Assembly (NCBI GenBank): GCA_024642065.1
Contig: JAHEBW010000045.1
Coordinates: forward strand, 186,001 to 250,000
Direction of reading: 5' to 3'
Length of the DNA: 64,000 nt
Source of the DNA: Polynucleobacter sp.
GTDB lineage: Bacteria > Pseudomonadota > Gammaproteobacteria > Burkholderiales > Burkholderiaceae
A model generated the notes under the pieces. It saw only the letters and a program-made list of their open reading frames with translations. It searched no databases and had not been told where the DNA came from. The position numbers and the translations under genes are program-made. Below are positions 19,919 to 30,161 of the stretch, one piece after another; position 1 is the first letter of the stretch, and every line of letters starts with the position of its first letter.

Positions 19919-21352
19919 ATGTATCGCTCAATTAAGAGTATTGCCCTCATTTGTACAGGTCTGATTGCTGGTGTTGCATTAACTTTGCAACTTTCAGCAA
20001 CAGCCCAGCAAAGTGGCTCCAACCTACCATTAGATGAACTAAGAAGCTTGTCTAATGTGTTTGGTCAAATCAAAAGAGATTATGTTGAGCCAGTTGATGA
20101 CAAAAGACTTTTAACTGATGCGATCAAAGGCATGGTCAGCGGTTTAGATCCGCACTCATCTTTTTTAGATAAAAAAGACTTCGCTGAAATGCAAGAACAT
20201 ACTCAAGGCAAATTTGCAGGCCTTGGTATTGAAATCACTTCTGAGGATGGCGTGGTGAAGGTGATGAACCCGATTGAAGATACGCCAGCTGCTAGAGCAG
20301 GGATTCTCTCTGGAGACCTAATTACACGTTTAGATGACAAACCAGTTCGTGGCATGACTTTAGATCAAGCTGTTCGTCGCATGCGTGGTGAGCCTGGCAC
20401 AAAAATTACTTTAACTATTTTTAGAAAAAGTGAAGATCGAACTTTTCCAATCACCATCACTCGAGCTGAAATCAAAGTTCAATCTGTTAAGACTAAGCTT
20501 TTAGATAACGGTATTGCTTATGTTCGAATCACGAGTTTCCAAGAGCGTACGATTCCGGATCTTGCCAAGAAGTTAAATGAATTAACCAAAGACTCTCAAA
20601 TCAAAGGTTTAGTTCTAGATTTACGTAATAACGGCGGCGGCCTTCTTCAGGGCGCTGTTGGAGTATCAGCAGCCTTTTTACCAAGCGATGTTTTGGTGGT
20701 ATCAACCAAGGGTCAGGCTGAAGACGCCAAACAATTATTCACGGCCAACTTTAATAACTACCGCTTATCAGAAAATAAAGATGTCTTAGCTGAACTCAAT
20801 CCGGTCTTCAAAAAAGTACCGATGGTTGTCTTAGTTAATGCTTTCTCTGCATCAGCCTCAGAGATTGTTGCTGGCGCACTTCAAGACCACAAGCGTGCAA
20901 CCATTATTGGTAAAACAACTTTTGGTAAAGGTTCCGTTCAAACTGTAAGACCATTAAGCGCAGACTCTGCACTTAAGCTAACTACAGCTTATTACTACAC
21001 GCCTTCAGGCAAATCAATTCAGGCTTTTGGCGTCAAGCCAGATATTCCGGTGGATCAAAACTCAGAAGGCGACCCTGATGATGTTTTAATCACAAGAGAA
21101 ATCGACAGCGAGAAGCATCTTAAGAATAAGCAATCATCTGAAGAAAAGTTAATCAATGATCGCGAAAAACGTCGCTTAGAAGAACTTCAGCGCATTGAAG
21201 AAATTAATGCGAAGAAATCTACTGAAGATAAAGAAAAAGATCGCAAGAAGCGTCCTGCAGAGTTTGGATCTGCAGAAGACTTCATGCTGACGCAAGCTGC
21301 TGCTTACCTAAAAGGTCAGCCAGTCAAACGCTCTAAATCACGTCTTGAGTAA
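19919..21352 (+). CDS. S41 family C-terminal processing peptidase
   Basis: PDZ domain followed by VLVNAFSASASEIVAGALQDHKRATIIGKTTFGKGSVQ catalytic Ser/Lys region. Confidence 0.95.
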   Translation: MYRSIKSIALICTGLIAGVALTLQLSATAQQSGSNLPLDELRSLSNVFGQIKRDYVEPVDDKRLLTDAIKGMVSGLDPHSSFLDKKDFAEMQEHTQGKFAGLGIEITSEDGVVKVMNPIEDTPAARAGILSGDLITRLDDKPVRGMTLDQAVRRMRGEPGTKITLTIFRKSEDRTFPITITRAEIKVQSVKTKLLDNGIAYVRITSFQERTIPDLAKKLNELTKDSQIKGLVLDLRNNGGGLLQGAVGVSAAFLPSDVLVVSTKGQAEDAKQLFTANFNNYRLSENKDVLAELNPVFKKVPMVVLVNAFSASASEIVAGALQDHKRATIIGKTTFGKGSVQTVRPLSADSALKLTTAYYYTPSGKSIQAFGVKPDIPVDQNSEGDPDDVLITREIDSEKHLKNKQSSEEKLINDREKRRLEELQRIEEINAKKSTEDKEKDRKKRPAEFGSAEDFMLTQAAAYLKGQPVKRSKSRLE

Positions 21353-21366
21353 TTAGAGATTAGCGC

Positions 21367-22119
21367 ATGAATGATCAAGATCTTCTTCGCTATTCTCGAC
21401 ACATCCTTCTCGATGAAATCGGCATAGAAGGCCAAGAAAAAATCTTGGCCGCTCATGTCGTCATTATTGGCGCCGGCGGTCTTGGCTCTGCTGCTGCACC
21501 TTATTTAGTTGCAGCCGGCGTTCAAACAATCACTCTGATTGATCATGACACAGTTGATCTTACAAATCTTCAGCGCCAAATCATGCATCAGCATGCATCA
21601 ATAGGTAAACCTAAAGTTACATCAGGCAAAGAAACTTTAGAAAAGTTAAATCCTGCCATCAAGGTCAATGCACTTCAAGAAAAAGCCAGCGCATCATTAC
21701 TTAATGAACTTTTACCAACAACAACTGTTGTACTTGATTGCAGCGATAATTTCACAACAAGACAATTAGTCAATGAACTATGCGTCCAACATCGTGTGCC
21801 ATTAGTCAGTGGCTCTGCTATACGGTTTGATGGTCAAGTTAGCGTATTTGATCAACGTAAAGATGACTCTCCATGCTACGCGTGCATCTTCCCCAAGGAC
21901 CAGAGCTTCGATGAAGTTAAATGCTCAACGATGGGTGTTTTTTCACCATTGGTCGGCATCATCGGCACAATTCAAGCCGCCCAAGCATTGCAGATCATCA
22001 TGGATATTGGGCAAACTCTCAAAGGTAGATTATTACTTTGGGATGCGCAGTCAACCGAAATTAATCAGATTCAAATTAACAAACAGCACAACTGCCCTGT
22101 TTGTTCTATAAAGAATTAA
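21367..22119 (+). CDS. HesA/MoeB/ThiF family adenylyltransferase
   Basis: RYSRHILLDEIGIEGQEKI; GAGGLGSAAAPYLVAAGV; CYACIF...CPVC zinc cysteines. Confidence 0.93.
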   Translation: MNDQDLLRYSRHILLDEIGIEGQEKILAAHVVIIGAGGLGSAAAPYLVAAGVQTITLIDHDTVDLTNLQRQIMHQHASIGKPKVTSGKETLEKLNPAIKVNALQEKASASLLNELLPTTTVVLDCSDNFTTRQLVNELCVQHRVPLVSGSAIRFDGQVSVFDQRKDDSPCYACIFPKDQSFDEVKCSTMGVFSPLVGIIGTIQAAQALQIIMDIGQTLKGRLLLWDAQSTEINQIQINKQHNCPVCSIKN

Positions 22120-23866
22120 TCTTATTCAAAGCTGCTTGCAAATCTTCCGGCTCAATTGCAGATAGCAATTGATTAACTGCCAGTTTCAAACTTCCTACGT
22201 CAGCACGCAAGACCTCTTTCTTCACAGAAAGCAGTTGATTGAAGTGCAATGAAAAGTCAGTTAAGCCCATCCCCAACAAGACTCTTGTCATAGATGCTTC
22301 ACCTGCCATCTCTCCACAAACAGAAACTGGCATATTGGCAGCTTTTGCGTCGCGAATCACGCCTGCGATTAATCTTAAAACAGCAGGATGCAGAGGGTCA
22401 TATAAATGGGCTACTGCGTTATCTGCACGGTCAATCGCTAATGTGTACTGAATTAAGTCATTCGTACCAATCGATAAGAAGTCTAAGCGCTTAATAAATA
22501 ATGGCAGCGCTAGGGCAGCAGCTGGAATTTCAATCATCGCTCCAACACGAATATTGGGGTCAAATAAAATGCCGCGATCTTCCAGTTGCTTTTTAGCTGT
22601 ATCGATGAGATCCAAAGTCTGATCAATTTCTTGAGCATGCGCCAACATTGGAATTAAGATTTTCATCTGCCCAAAAGCAGATGCCCTAAGGATGGCACGA
22701 ATCTGAATCAAGAACATATCGGGCTCTGATAAAGACCACCGGATAGCTCTAAGCCCTAAAGGTGATAAATAGGCCGAGCGACCATCCTCATCAACATCCA
22801 AAGGTTTGTCAGCGCCAATATCAATCGTTCTAATAGTTACAGGCAGACCCTTCATAGCCTCAACTGTTTTTCTATAAGCCCAGAACTGCTCTTCTTCATC
22901 GGGCATATGCCCCTTGCGATTCATGAATAAGAATTCAGATCTAAATAAACCAATTCCAACTGCGCCCGACTCCAAAGCCAATGAAGCGTCATCAGGCATC
23001 TCAACGTTAGCCATTAGATCGACTGCTACGCCATCTAAAGTAAAAGTAGGAGTGTGCTTAAGTCTTAGGAGCTTTTTCTTTTCTAATTTTCTTTGAGATT
23101 GAAGATGGCGATACTCTTCAAGAATCAAAGGACTTGGATCAACAATAACAATGCCGCGATCACCATCGATGATTAACCAATCATCCTGATGAATAAGTTC
23201 ACTGGCACGTCTAACACCCACAGCAGCAGGGATATCTAAACTTCTAGCAACAATCGCGGTGTGAGATGTTCTACCGCCTAAATCTGTAATAAAGCCACCA
23301 AAAGCCACGTCTTTAAAACGCATCATGTCTGGTGGCGCTATGTCATGAGCCACCACAATGACTTCAGATAATTGATCACCATCACTAACGCTCTTATAAA
23401 AAGAATTCAAAGTTTGATGATCTGCGCCATGGTGAAGTACTTTCATCACGCGCTCAACTACCTGCCTAATATCTGTAGCTCGCTCTCGAAGATATTCATC
23501 TTCAATCTCAGCAAACTGCTCTAATAAATCTTCAAGCTGAGTGGCTAGCGCCCATTCAGCGTTATATCTTCTTAACTTAATCAGCTCTAATGGTTTTTCG
23601 GTCAGAGTGGGGTCTGCCAAAATCATGCCATGAACATCTAAGAATGCCGCCATCTCTTCTGGCGCCGCGTCTGGCAAGCTTGCCCTGATGCTTTTTAATT
23701 CACCACGAACAACCTCGAACGCATTTAATAATCTTTTTTCTTCTTCTGCTTCTGTACCTTCTGGAACAAGGTAATGCTTTACATCCATTGCCGATGGGGC
23801 AATACGTAAAGCTCTACCAATAGCTATGCCGTTGGTAACTGGGACGCCGTGAAGAGTAAAAGACAA
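22106..23866 (-). CDS. ptsI: Phosphoenolpyruvate-protein phosphotransferase (PTS enzyme I)
   Basis: GGRTSHTAIVARSLDIPAAVG; GIGLFRSEFLFMNR; VCGEMAGE motifs. Confidence 0.97.
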   Translation of the reverse strand: MSFTLHGVPVTNGIAIGRALRIAPSAMDVKHYLVPEGTEAEEEKRLLNAFEVVRGELKSIRASLPDAAPEEMAAFLDVHGMILADPTLTEKPLELIKLRRYNAEWALATQLEDLLEQFAEIEDEYLRERATDIRQVVERVMKVLHHGADHQTLNSFYKSVSDGDQLSEVIVVAHDIAPPDMMRFKDVAFGGFITDLGGRTSHTAIVARSLDIPAAVGVRRASELIHQDDWLIIDGDRGIVIVDPSPLILEEYRHLQSQRKLEKKKLLRLKHTPTFTLDGVAVDLMANVEMPDDASLALESGAVGIGLFRSEFLFMNRKGHMPDEEEQFWAYRKTVEAMKGLPVTIRTIDIGADKPLDVDEDGRSAYLSPLGLRAIRWSLSEPDMFLIQIRAILRASAFGQMKILIPMLAHAQEIDQTLDLIDTAKKQLEDRGILFDPNIRVGAMIEIPAAALALPLFIKRLDFLSIGTNDLIQYTLAIDRADNAVAHLYDPLHPAVLRLIAGVIRDAKAANMPVSVCGEMAGEASMTRVLLGMGLTDFSLHFNQLLSVKKEVLRADVGSLKLAVNQLLSAIEPEDLQAALNKINSL

Positions 23867-24136
23867 TTATTCGCCCTCACCAAATCGGTCATTGATTAGA
23901 GCTTTTAGAGCATCAAACGCTTCTTGCTCTTTTTCACCTGATGTTTCTAGCGTTACAACACTGCCCATACCAGCAGCCAGCATCATGACACCCATAATAC
24001 TTTTTGCATTGACCTTACGGCCACCCTTAGATAAAAATATTTCACTAGGAAATTGTCCTGCTAGCTGAGTCAACTTAGCTGATGCCCTCGCATGCAAACC
24101 TAATTTATTAATGATGTTGATGTCTTCGCTAGGCAT
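23867..24136 (-). CDS. ptsH: HPr family phosphocarrier protein
   Basis: NKLGLHARASAKL active-site His; KSIMGVMMLAAGMG. Confidence 0.95.
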   Translation of the reverse strand: MPSEDINIINKLGLHARASAKLTQLAGQFPSEIFLSKGGRKVNAKSIMGVMMLAAGMGSVVTLETSGEKEQEAFDALKALINDRFGEGE

Positions 24137-24138
24137 CT

Positions 24139-24588
24139 TTATTCCTTACTTAGTATTTTTTCTGAACTTGAGGTGTCAATTGGCGCACCTAGATGTCCGA
24201 TTGGAATGATGCCCTGTTGGCCACCATGCATCGCTTTTTGCATAGCCGAATCCAAAGACTCGCCACGATATGAGATGGCTCTCATGAGCATAGGCAAATT
24301 AACCCCTGCCAATACCCTAACGCGACCCTCAAACTCTGCTTTATGAGCAAGGCGACTGGCAACGTTTGCGGGTGTAGCGCCCATGATGTCTGTTAGCACC
24401 AGTAATCCATTTTTAGAATTGATCGATAGCGCAGCCTGCATTGCTTTTTCTAGTGTTAATTTGGCATCTTCATGCGCCATCACATCAAGCGCCACTAAAC
24501 GATCAGGCACCTCTCCATAAACATGACGCACAAACTCTTTAAGTGCGGATGCCAAAGGCGCATGAGCGATGATTAAGATTCCAGCCAT
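24139..24588 (-). CDS. PTS mannose-type EIIA component
   Basis: ILIIAHAPLASAL active-site His; VLTDIMGATPANVASRL. Confidence 0.92.
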   Translation of the reverse strand: MAGILIIAHAPLASALKEFVRHVYGEVPDRLVALDVMAHEDAKLTLEKAMQAALSINSKNGLLVLTDIMGATPANVASRLAHKAEFEGRVRVLAGVNLPMLMRAISYRGESLDSAMQKAMHGGQQGIIPIGHLGAPIDTSSSEKILSKE

Positions 24589-24593
24589 TGTTA

Positions 24594-25535
24594 TTAATTC
24601 AAATATTTTTCTAAATTATTAAGCCACTGCTTTGCAACATCATGACCTGTTTGCTCTGTAATTTCAACAAAACATGTCGGACTGGTCACATTAATTTCTG
24701 TTAAATATCCACCGATAAAATCTAAGCCAATCAGATGTAAGCCACGCGCTGCTAATTGAGGTCCAATCTTAGTTGCTACATCTAATTCTTTCTGTGACAA
24801 CTTTTGAGCAACGCCACGACCACCTGCAGCTAAATTACCCCTCACTTCACCCTCCTGAGGAATTCTGGCAAGAGAATAAGGAACAGGCTCTCCACCGATC
24901 AATAAAACTCGTTTATCGCCTTCAGCAATCTCAGGGATGAATTTTTGAACCATTAAAGCGCGGCGCCCAACATCTCCCAAACTTTCAACAATACTAGCAA
25001 TATTTAGGCCATCTTCTTTGACTCTAAAAATCCCCATTCCACCCATACCATCTAAGGGCTTAATGATAATGTCCTGGTGTTGACGATGAAATGCTTTGAT
25101 ATCTTCCAAATCATGGCTGATGATTGTTGGAGGCGCAAATTCTAAAAACTCAAGCAATGCTAATTTTTCAGAATGATTCCTCAAGGCCTCAGGGCAATTG
25201 AATACTTTTGCGCCTTGGCGAACAGCTTCCGATAAAAACCATGTGGCTGTCACATAGCTAACATCAAACGGTGGGTCTTTTCTCATGATCACCGCATCAA
25301 AAGAAGGCAGATTTAATGTATCAACAACTACCTGCTGATACCAATCAGACTGATGACGAGCAACTTTAATCTGCTGACATCGGGCCTTCATCAAACCATC
25401 AATACTTTTTAAATCGTGTACATGGCAATGCCAAACCTCATGGCCTGCCGTTTGTGCAGCATCCATCATGGCTAAAGTACTGTCTTTTTTAACCGCAAAA
25501 CTACTTAAGGGATCTGCAATAAATAAAAATTTCAT
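24594..25535 (-). CDS. gshB: Glutathione synthetase
   Basis: MRKDPPFDVSYVTATWFL; IIKPLDGMGGMGIFRV; ATP-grasp. Confidence 0.97.
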   Translation of the reverse strand: MKFLFIADPLSSFAVKKDSTLAMMDAAQTAGHEVWHCHVHDLKSIDGLMKARCQQIKVARHQSDWYQQVVVDTLNLPSFDAVIMRKDPPFDVSYVTATWFLSEAVRQGAKVFNCPEALRNHSEKLALLEFLEFAPPTIISHDLEDIKAFHRQHQDIIIKPLDGMGGMGIFRVKEDGLNIASIVESLGDVGRRALMVQKFIPEIAEGDKRVLLIGGEPVPYSLARIPQEGEVRGNLAAGGRGVAQKLSQKELDVATKIGPQLAARGLHLIGLDFIGGYLTEINVTSPTCFVEITEQTGHDVAKQWLNNLEKYLN

Positions 25536-25537
25536 TT

Positions 25538-26833
25538 TTAATTATCTGCATCCGGGTCTGTTCGCTCGAGCTCTAAAGACGCTGCCAATAGAGCAAGTCT
25601 TGCTACGACACCATATAAATAGAAGCGATTAGGAACTGCTACACCAGGCTTTGCACCAACATCTGGAATTGAATTGTGATCAAAGGCCAATGGCACAAAG
25701 TGCATGCCTGGAGAATTAAGGTTCTCGTCAACGCCTCGCCCTGTGTGAACACGATAGAAACCACCAACAACATAGCGATCCATCATATAAACGACAGGCT
25801 CTGACACAGCTTCATTGATTTTTTCAAATGTGTAAACACCTTCTTGCACCAACACATCGGAAACTTCTAAACCTTCTTTAACGACGCTCATCTTATTTCG
25901 CTCTTTGCGATTAAGATCTTTCACCTCGCTAGCATCCTTAACCGTCATGATGCCCATGCCGTAAGTACCTGCATCGGCCTTAACAATCACATATGGTTTT
26001 TCTTTAATGCCGTATTCGCGATATTTGCGAGCCGTTTTTTTCAAAATAGCATCTACGCTGTCCTGTAACTCTTGCTCTCCAATACGCTCATGGAAATTAA
26101 CCCCTGAACATTTCGTAAAGAATGGATTAATCATCCATGGATCAATGTCGATTACTTTTGAAAACTTTTTCGCCACATCATCATAAGCAGCAAAGTGATT
26201 TGATTTGCGGCGTACTGACCAACCTGAATGTATCGGTGGCAATACATACTGCTCATGCAAGTTTTCCAAGATGGCAGGAACACCACCTGATAGATCATTA
26301 TTTAAAAGAATCGTGCAAGGATCAAAATCCTTAAGACCTAATCGACGACCCTTGATACCTAAACGAACCAATGGCTCCAGAATAAGTCTTTGTCCATCTG
26401 GCAAATCAATTGGCGTTGGCTTTGTAATTTCTTCAGATAAAGAACCTAAACGAACATTTAATCCTGTTTGTCTCAGTATCGATGCCAAACGCGCCACGTT
26501 TTGCAAATAAAACACGTTACGGGTGTGACGCTCAGGAATTAATAATAAATTTTTTGCATCCGGGCAAATCTTCTCAATGGCAGCCATAGCTGCTTGCACC
26601 GCCAAGGGCAACATTTCTGGAGATAAATTATTAAATCCACCAGGAAATAAATTTGTATCAACTGGCGCTAATTTAAAACCAGCATTGCGCAAATCGACGG
26701 AGCAATAAAAAGGTGGCGTGTGCTCTTGCCACTCCAACCTAAACCATCTCTCGATAGCAGGGGTAGCTTCTAAAACCTTGCGCTCTAATTCAAGCAAAGG
26801 GCCATTAAGGGCAGTAATCAAATGAGGAACCAT
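25538..26833 (-). CDS. gshA: Glutamate-cysteine ligase (proteobacterial type)
   Basis: VDLRNAGFKLAPVDTNLFPGGFNNL; VIVKADAGTYGMGIMTV; adjacent to gshB. Confidence 0.94.
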   Translation of the reverse strand: MVPHLITALNGPLLELERKVLEATPAIERWFRLEWQEHTPPFYCSVDLRNAGFKLAPVDTNLFPGGFNNLSPEMLPLAVQAAMAAIEKICPDAKNLLLIPERHTRNVFYLQNVARLASILRQTGLNVRLGSLSEEITKPTPIDLPDGQRLILEPLVRLGIKGRRLGLKDFDPCTILLNNDLSGGVPAILENLHEQYVLPPIHSGWSVRRKSNHFAAYDDVAKKFSKVIDIDPWMINPFFTKCSGVNFHERIGEQELQDSVDAILKKTARKYREYGIKEKPYVIVKADAGTYGMGIMTVKDASEVKDLNRKERNKMSVVKEGLEVSDVLVQEGVYTFEKINEAVSEPVVYMMDRYVVGGFYRVHTGRGVDENLNSPGMHFVPLAFDHNSIPDVGAKPGVAVPNRFYLYGVVARLALLAASLELERTDPDADN

Positions 26834-26853
26834 GTCACCATTCTAAGACAGAT

Positions 26854-26890
26854 AAAAAAAGAGCGGGCTCTTATTCAGAATCCGCTCTTT
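26854..26890 (-). terminator. Intrinsic terminator downstream of amtB
   Basis: Reverse strand AAAGAGCGG-loop-CCGCTCTTTTTTT. Confidence 0.8.
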
Positions 26891-26962
26891 AAACCCCCTA
26901 AAATTGGACTTTCAGGGGTTATTCCACACTACATTTCACACAGATTTACGAAATATTACTAA

Positions 26963-28450
26963 TTAAGCTTCGTATGCAGTTTCACCATGAGACGTGATAT
27001 CTAAACCTTCACGCTCTTCGTCTTCTGGCACACGTAAACCGATTACCAAATCTACTAGTTTGTAAGCGATGTATGAAACCACGCCAGACCAAACAATAGT
27101 TGTTAATACAGCTTTAGCTTGAATCCAAACTTGTCCTACGATTGAGTAGTCAGGAGCTACAGCGTTAGCTACGTAGTCATAGATACCTGTACCGCCCAAT
27201 GATGGGTCTGCAAACACACCAGTTAGCAATGCACCCAAGATACCGCCAACACCGTGAACACCAAACACGTCCAAGCTGTCGTCTGCACCAAGCATGCGCT
27301 TCAAACCAGTAACACCCCACAAGCATAGGAAACCAGAGATCAAACCGATCACGATGGCACCCATTGGGCCTACAAAACCAGCCGCTGGAGTAACTGCAAC
27401 CAAGCCTGCTACCGCACCTGATGCTGCACCCAACATTGATGGCTTACCTTTGCCTAACCACTCACCTAAGCTCCAAGTTAGAACTGCAGCAGAAGTTGCT
27501 AAGAATGTATTAGCAAATGCCATTGCTGAACCACCTGATGCTTCTAGTGCTGAACCAGCGTTGAAACCAAACCAACCGAACCACAATAGTGATGCACCAA
27601 CCATTGTCAAAGTTAAGCTATGTGGCTTCATTGCTTCTTTACCGAAACCAATACGCTTACCGATAACGAAGGCACCAACTAAACCAGCAACCGCTGCGTT
27701 GATATGCACAACTGTACCGCCAGCAAAGTCTAGAGCACCCATTTGGAACAACCAACCTGAAGCTGCTGTAGCTGCTTCTGCGGCTGCTGCATCTGTATAT
27801 GCATCAGGACCAGGCCAGAACCAAACCATGTGAGCGATTGGCAAGTAGCTAAATGTGAACCATAGAACAACGAACAACAATACTGCAGAGAACTTAGCGC
27901 GTTCAGCAAATGCACCAATGATCAAGCAGCAAGTAATCGTTGCAAATGCGCCTTGGAATGAGAAGAATGCAAATTCAGGAATCACTACGCCCTTGCTGAA
28001 TGTCGCACCCATCGCTTCAGGTGTTAAACCAGCTAAGAAAAGACGATCAAATCCACCGAAGAATGCGCCGCCTGGTGTGAACGCAATACTGTAGCCATAA
28101 ACTGCCCACAATACTGAGATCAATGAAAAAATCACCATACATTGCATCAACACAGACAACATGTTTTTGCTACGTACTAAACCACCGTAGAAAAGACCCA
28201 AACCTGGCAATGTCATGAGAATTACTAAAGCAGTACAAATCATGATCCAAGCTGTGTCACCTTTGTTAGCAACTGGCGCCGGAGCGGCAGGAGCTGCTGG
28301 TGCAGCACTTGCTGCAGCTGCTGCAGGAGCAGTTACTGCTGGCTTAGCTTCTTCAGCAGCATAAGCTGGTGAAGATACTGCCATCGTAAAAGAACCTAGA
28401 GCTAAAGCTGCTGCACTGGCTGCGAGTAGACGTTTAATCCAATGTGTCAT
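26963..28450 (-). CDS. amtB: Ammonium transporter
   Basis: GLFYGGLVRSKNMLSVLMQC; WFGWFGFNAGSAL; FGVHGVGGILGALLTG. Confidence 0.97.
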   Translation of the reverse strand: MTHWIKRLLAASAAALALGSFTMAVSSPAYAAEEAKPAVTAPAAAAASAAPAAPAAPAPVANKGDTAWIMICTALVILMTLPGLGLFYGGLVRSKNMLSVLMQCMVIFSLISVLWAVYGYSIAFTPGGAFFGGFDRLFLAGLTPEAMGATFSKGVVIPEFAFFSFQGAFATITCCLIIGAFAERAKFSAVLLFVVLWFTFSYLPIAHMVWFWPGPDAYTDAAAAEAATAASGWLFQMGALDFAGGTVVHINAAVAGLVGAFVIGKRIGFGKEAMKPHSLTLTMVGASLLWFGWFGFNAGSALEASGGSAMAFANTFLATSAAVLTWSLGEWLGKGKPSMLGAASGAVAGLVAVTPAAGFVGPMGAIVIGLISGFLCLWGVTGLKRMLGADDSLDVFGVHGVGGILGALLTGVFADPSLGGTGIYDYVANAVAPDYSIVGQVWIQAKAVLTTIVWSGVVSYIAYKLVDLVIGLRVPEDEEREGLDITSHGETAYEA

Positions 28451-28462
28451 TTTTAACCTCGC

Positions 28463-29613
<1,151 letters not shown>

Positions 29614-29663
29614 GTAGTGCACTCCTAATAAACAATCCAAGGGAAATTCCTTGTGTTTAATAC

Positions 29664-29680
29664 AAGCAAAAGGTGTGCCA
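29664..29680 (-). promoter_or_regulatory. Sigma54 (RpoN) -24/-12 promoter
   Basis: Reverse strand TGGCACACCTTTTGCTT (TGGCAC-N5-TTGCT) about 50 bp upstream of the porin start codon. Confidence 0.88.
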
Positions 29681-29774
29681 GTTTCATTTTTACAATTAAA
29701 ACAATGACTTATATTGCTAATTATTTAAGAAGCTGCTCGATTGAAGGTTGCGCACCAAGATAGCTTCACAGACA

Positions 29775-29804
29775 TGCACCAAAATGAAGCACTGATTTGG
29801 TGCA
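29775..29804. promoter_or_regulatory. Overlapping pair of NtrC-like enhancer sites
   Basis: TGCACCAAAATGAAGCACTGATTTGGTGCA: two 17-bp TGCACC-N5-GGTGCA-type sites, about 95-125 bp upstream of the sigma54 promoter. Confidence 0.8.
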
Positions 29805-29860
29805 TGAGAATTTCATAATTTTGGTAAAAAGTAGGTATTAAAGATTTATCTGGAGAAGAT

Positions 29861-30112
29861 ATGAACCCGCAAGACATCATGCAAAAAGTGCAAACCATTG
29901 CCAACGATATGCAGAGCAAAGTAGAAGATGCTATTCGTCAGTCACCAGCTAAAGATTTAGAAAAGAATGTTCGCAGTCTCATGACTCAGGGATTCCAAAA
30001 GATGGATTTGGTCACTCGTGAAGAATTTGATTTACAAACACAAGTTCTTGCAAAGACAAGAGCAAAGTTAGAAGAACTTGAGGCAAAAGTAAGCGCGCTA
30101 GAAAAGAAGTAA
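29861..30112 (+). CDS. ubiK: Ubiquinone biosynthesis accessory factor UbiK (BMFP family)
   Basis: FQKMDLVTREEFDLQTQVLAKTRAKLEELEAKVSALE coiled coil. Confidence 0.9.
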   Translation: MNPQDIMQKVQTIANDMQSKVEDAIRQSPAKDLEKNVRSLMTQGFQKMDLVTREEFDLQTQVLAKTRAKLEELEAKVSALEKK

Positions 30113-30129
30113 TTCAAATCCAGCTTTGT

Positions 30130-30159
30130 AAAACAGCAGAACCATGTTCTGCTGTTTTT
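30130..30159. terminator. Bidirectional intrinsic terminator
   Basis: AAAACAGCAGAAC-CAT-GTTCTGCTGTTTTT, perfect 13-bp stem between convergent genes. Confidence 0.88.
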
Positions 30160-30161
30160 AT

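Noticed and set aside
25538-26833. Defence or toxin island candidates around the glutathione/PTS block
   Set aside because: All ORFs there map to housekeeping families.
27294-27833. 179-aa plus-strand ORF antisense to amtB
   Set aside because: Pro/Ala/Thr-rich translation typical of the antisense frame of a strongly biased TM gene; amtB on the other strand is unambiguous.
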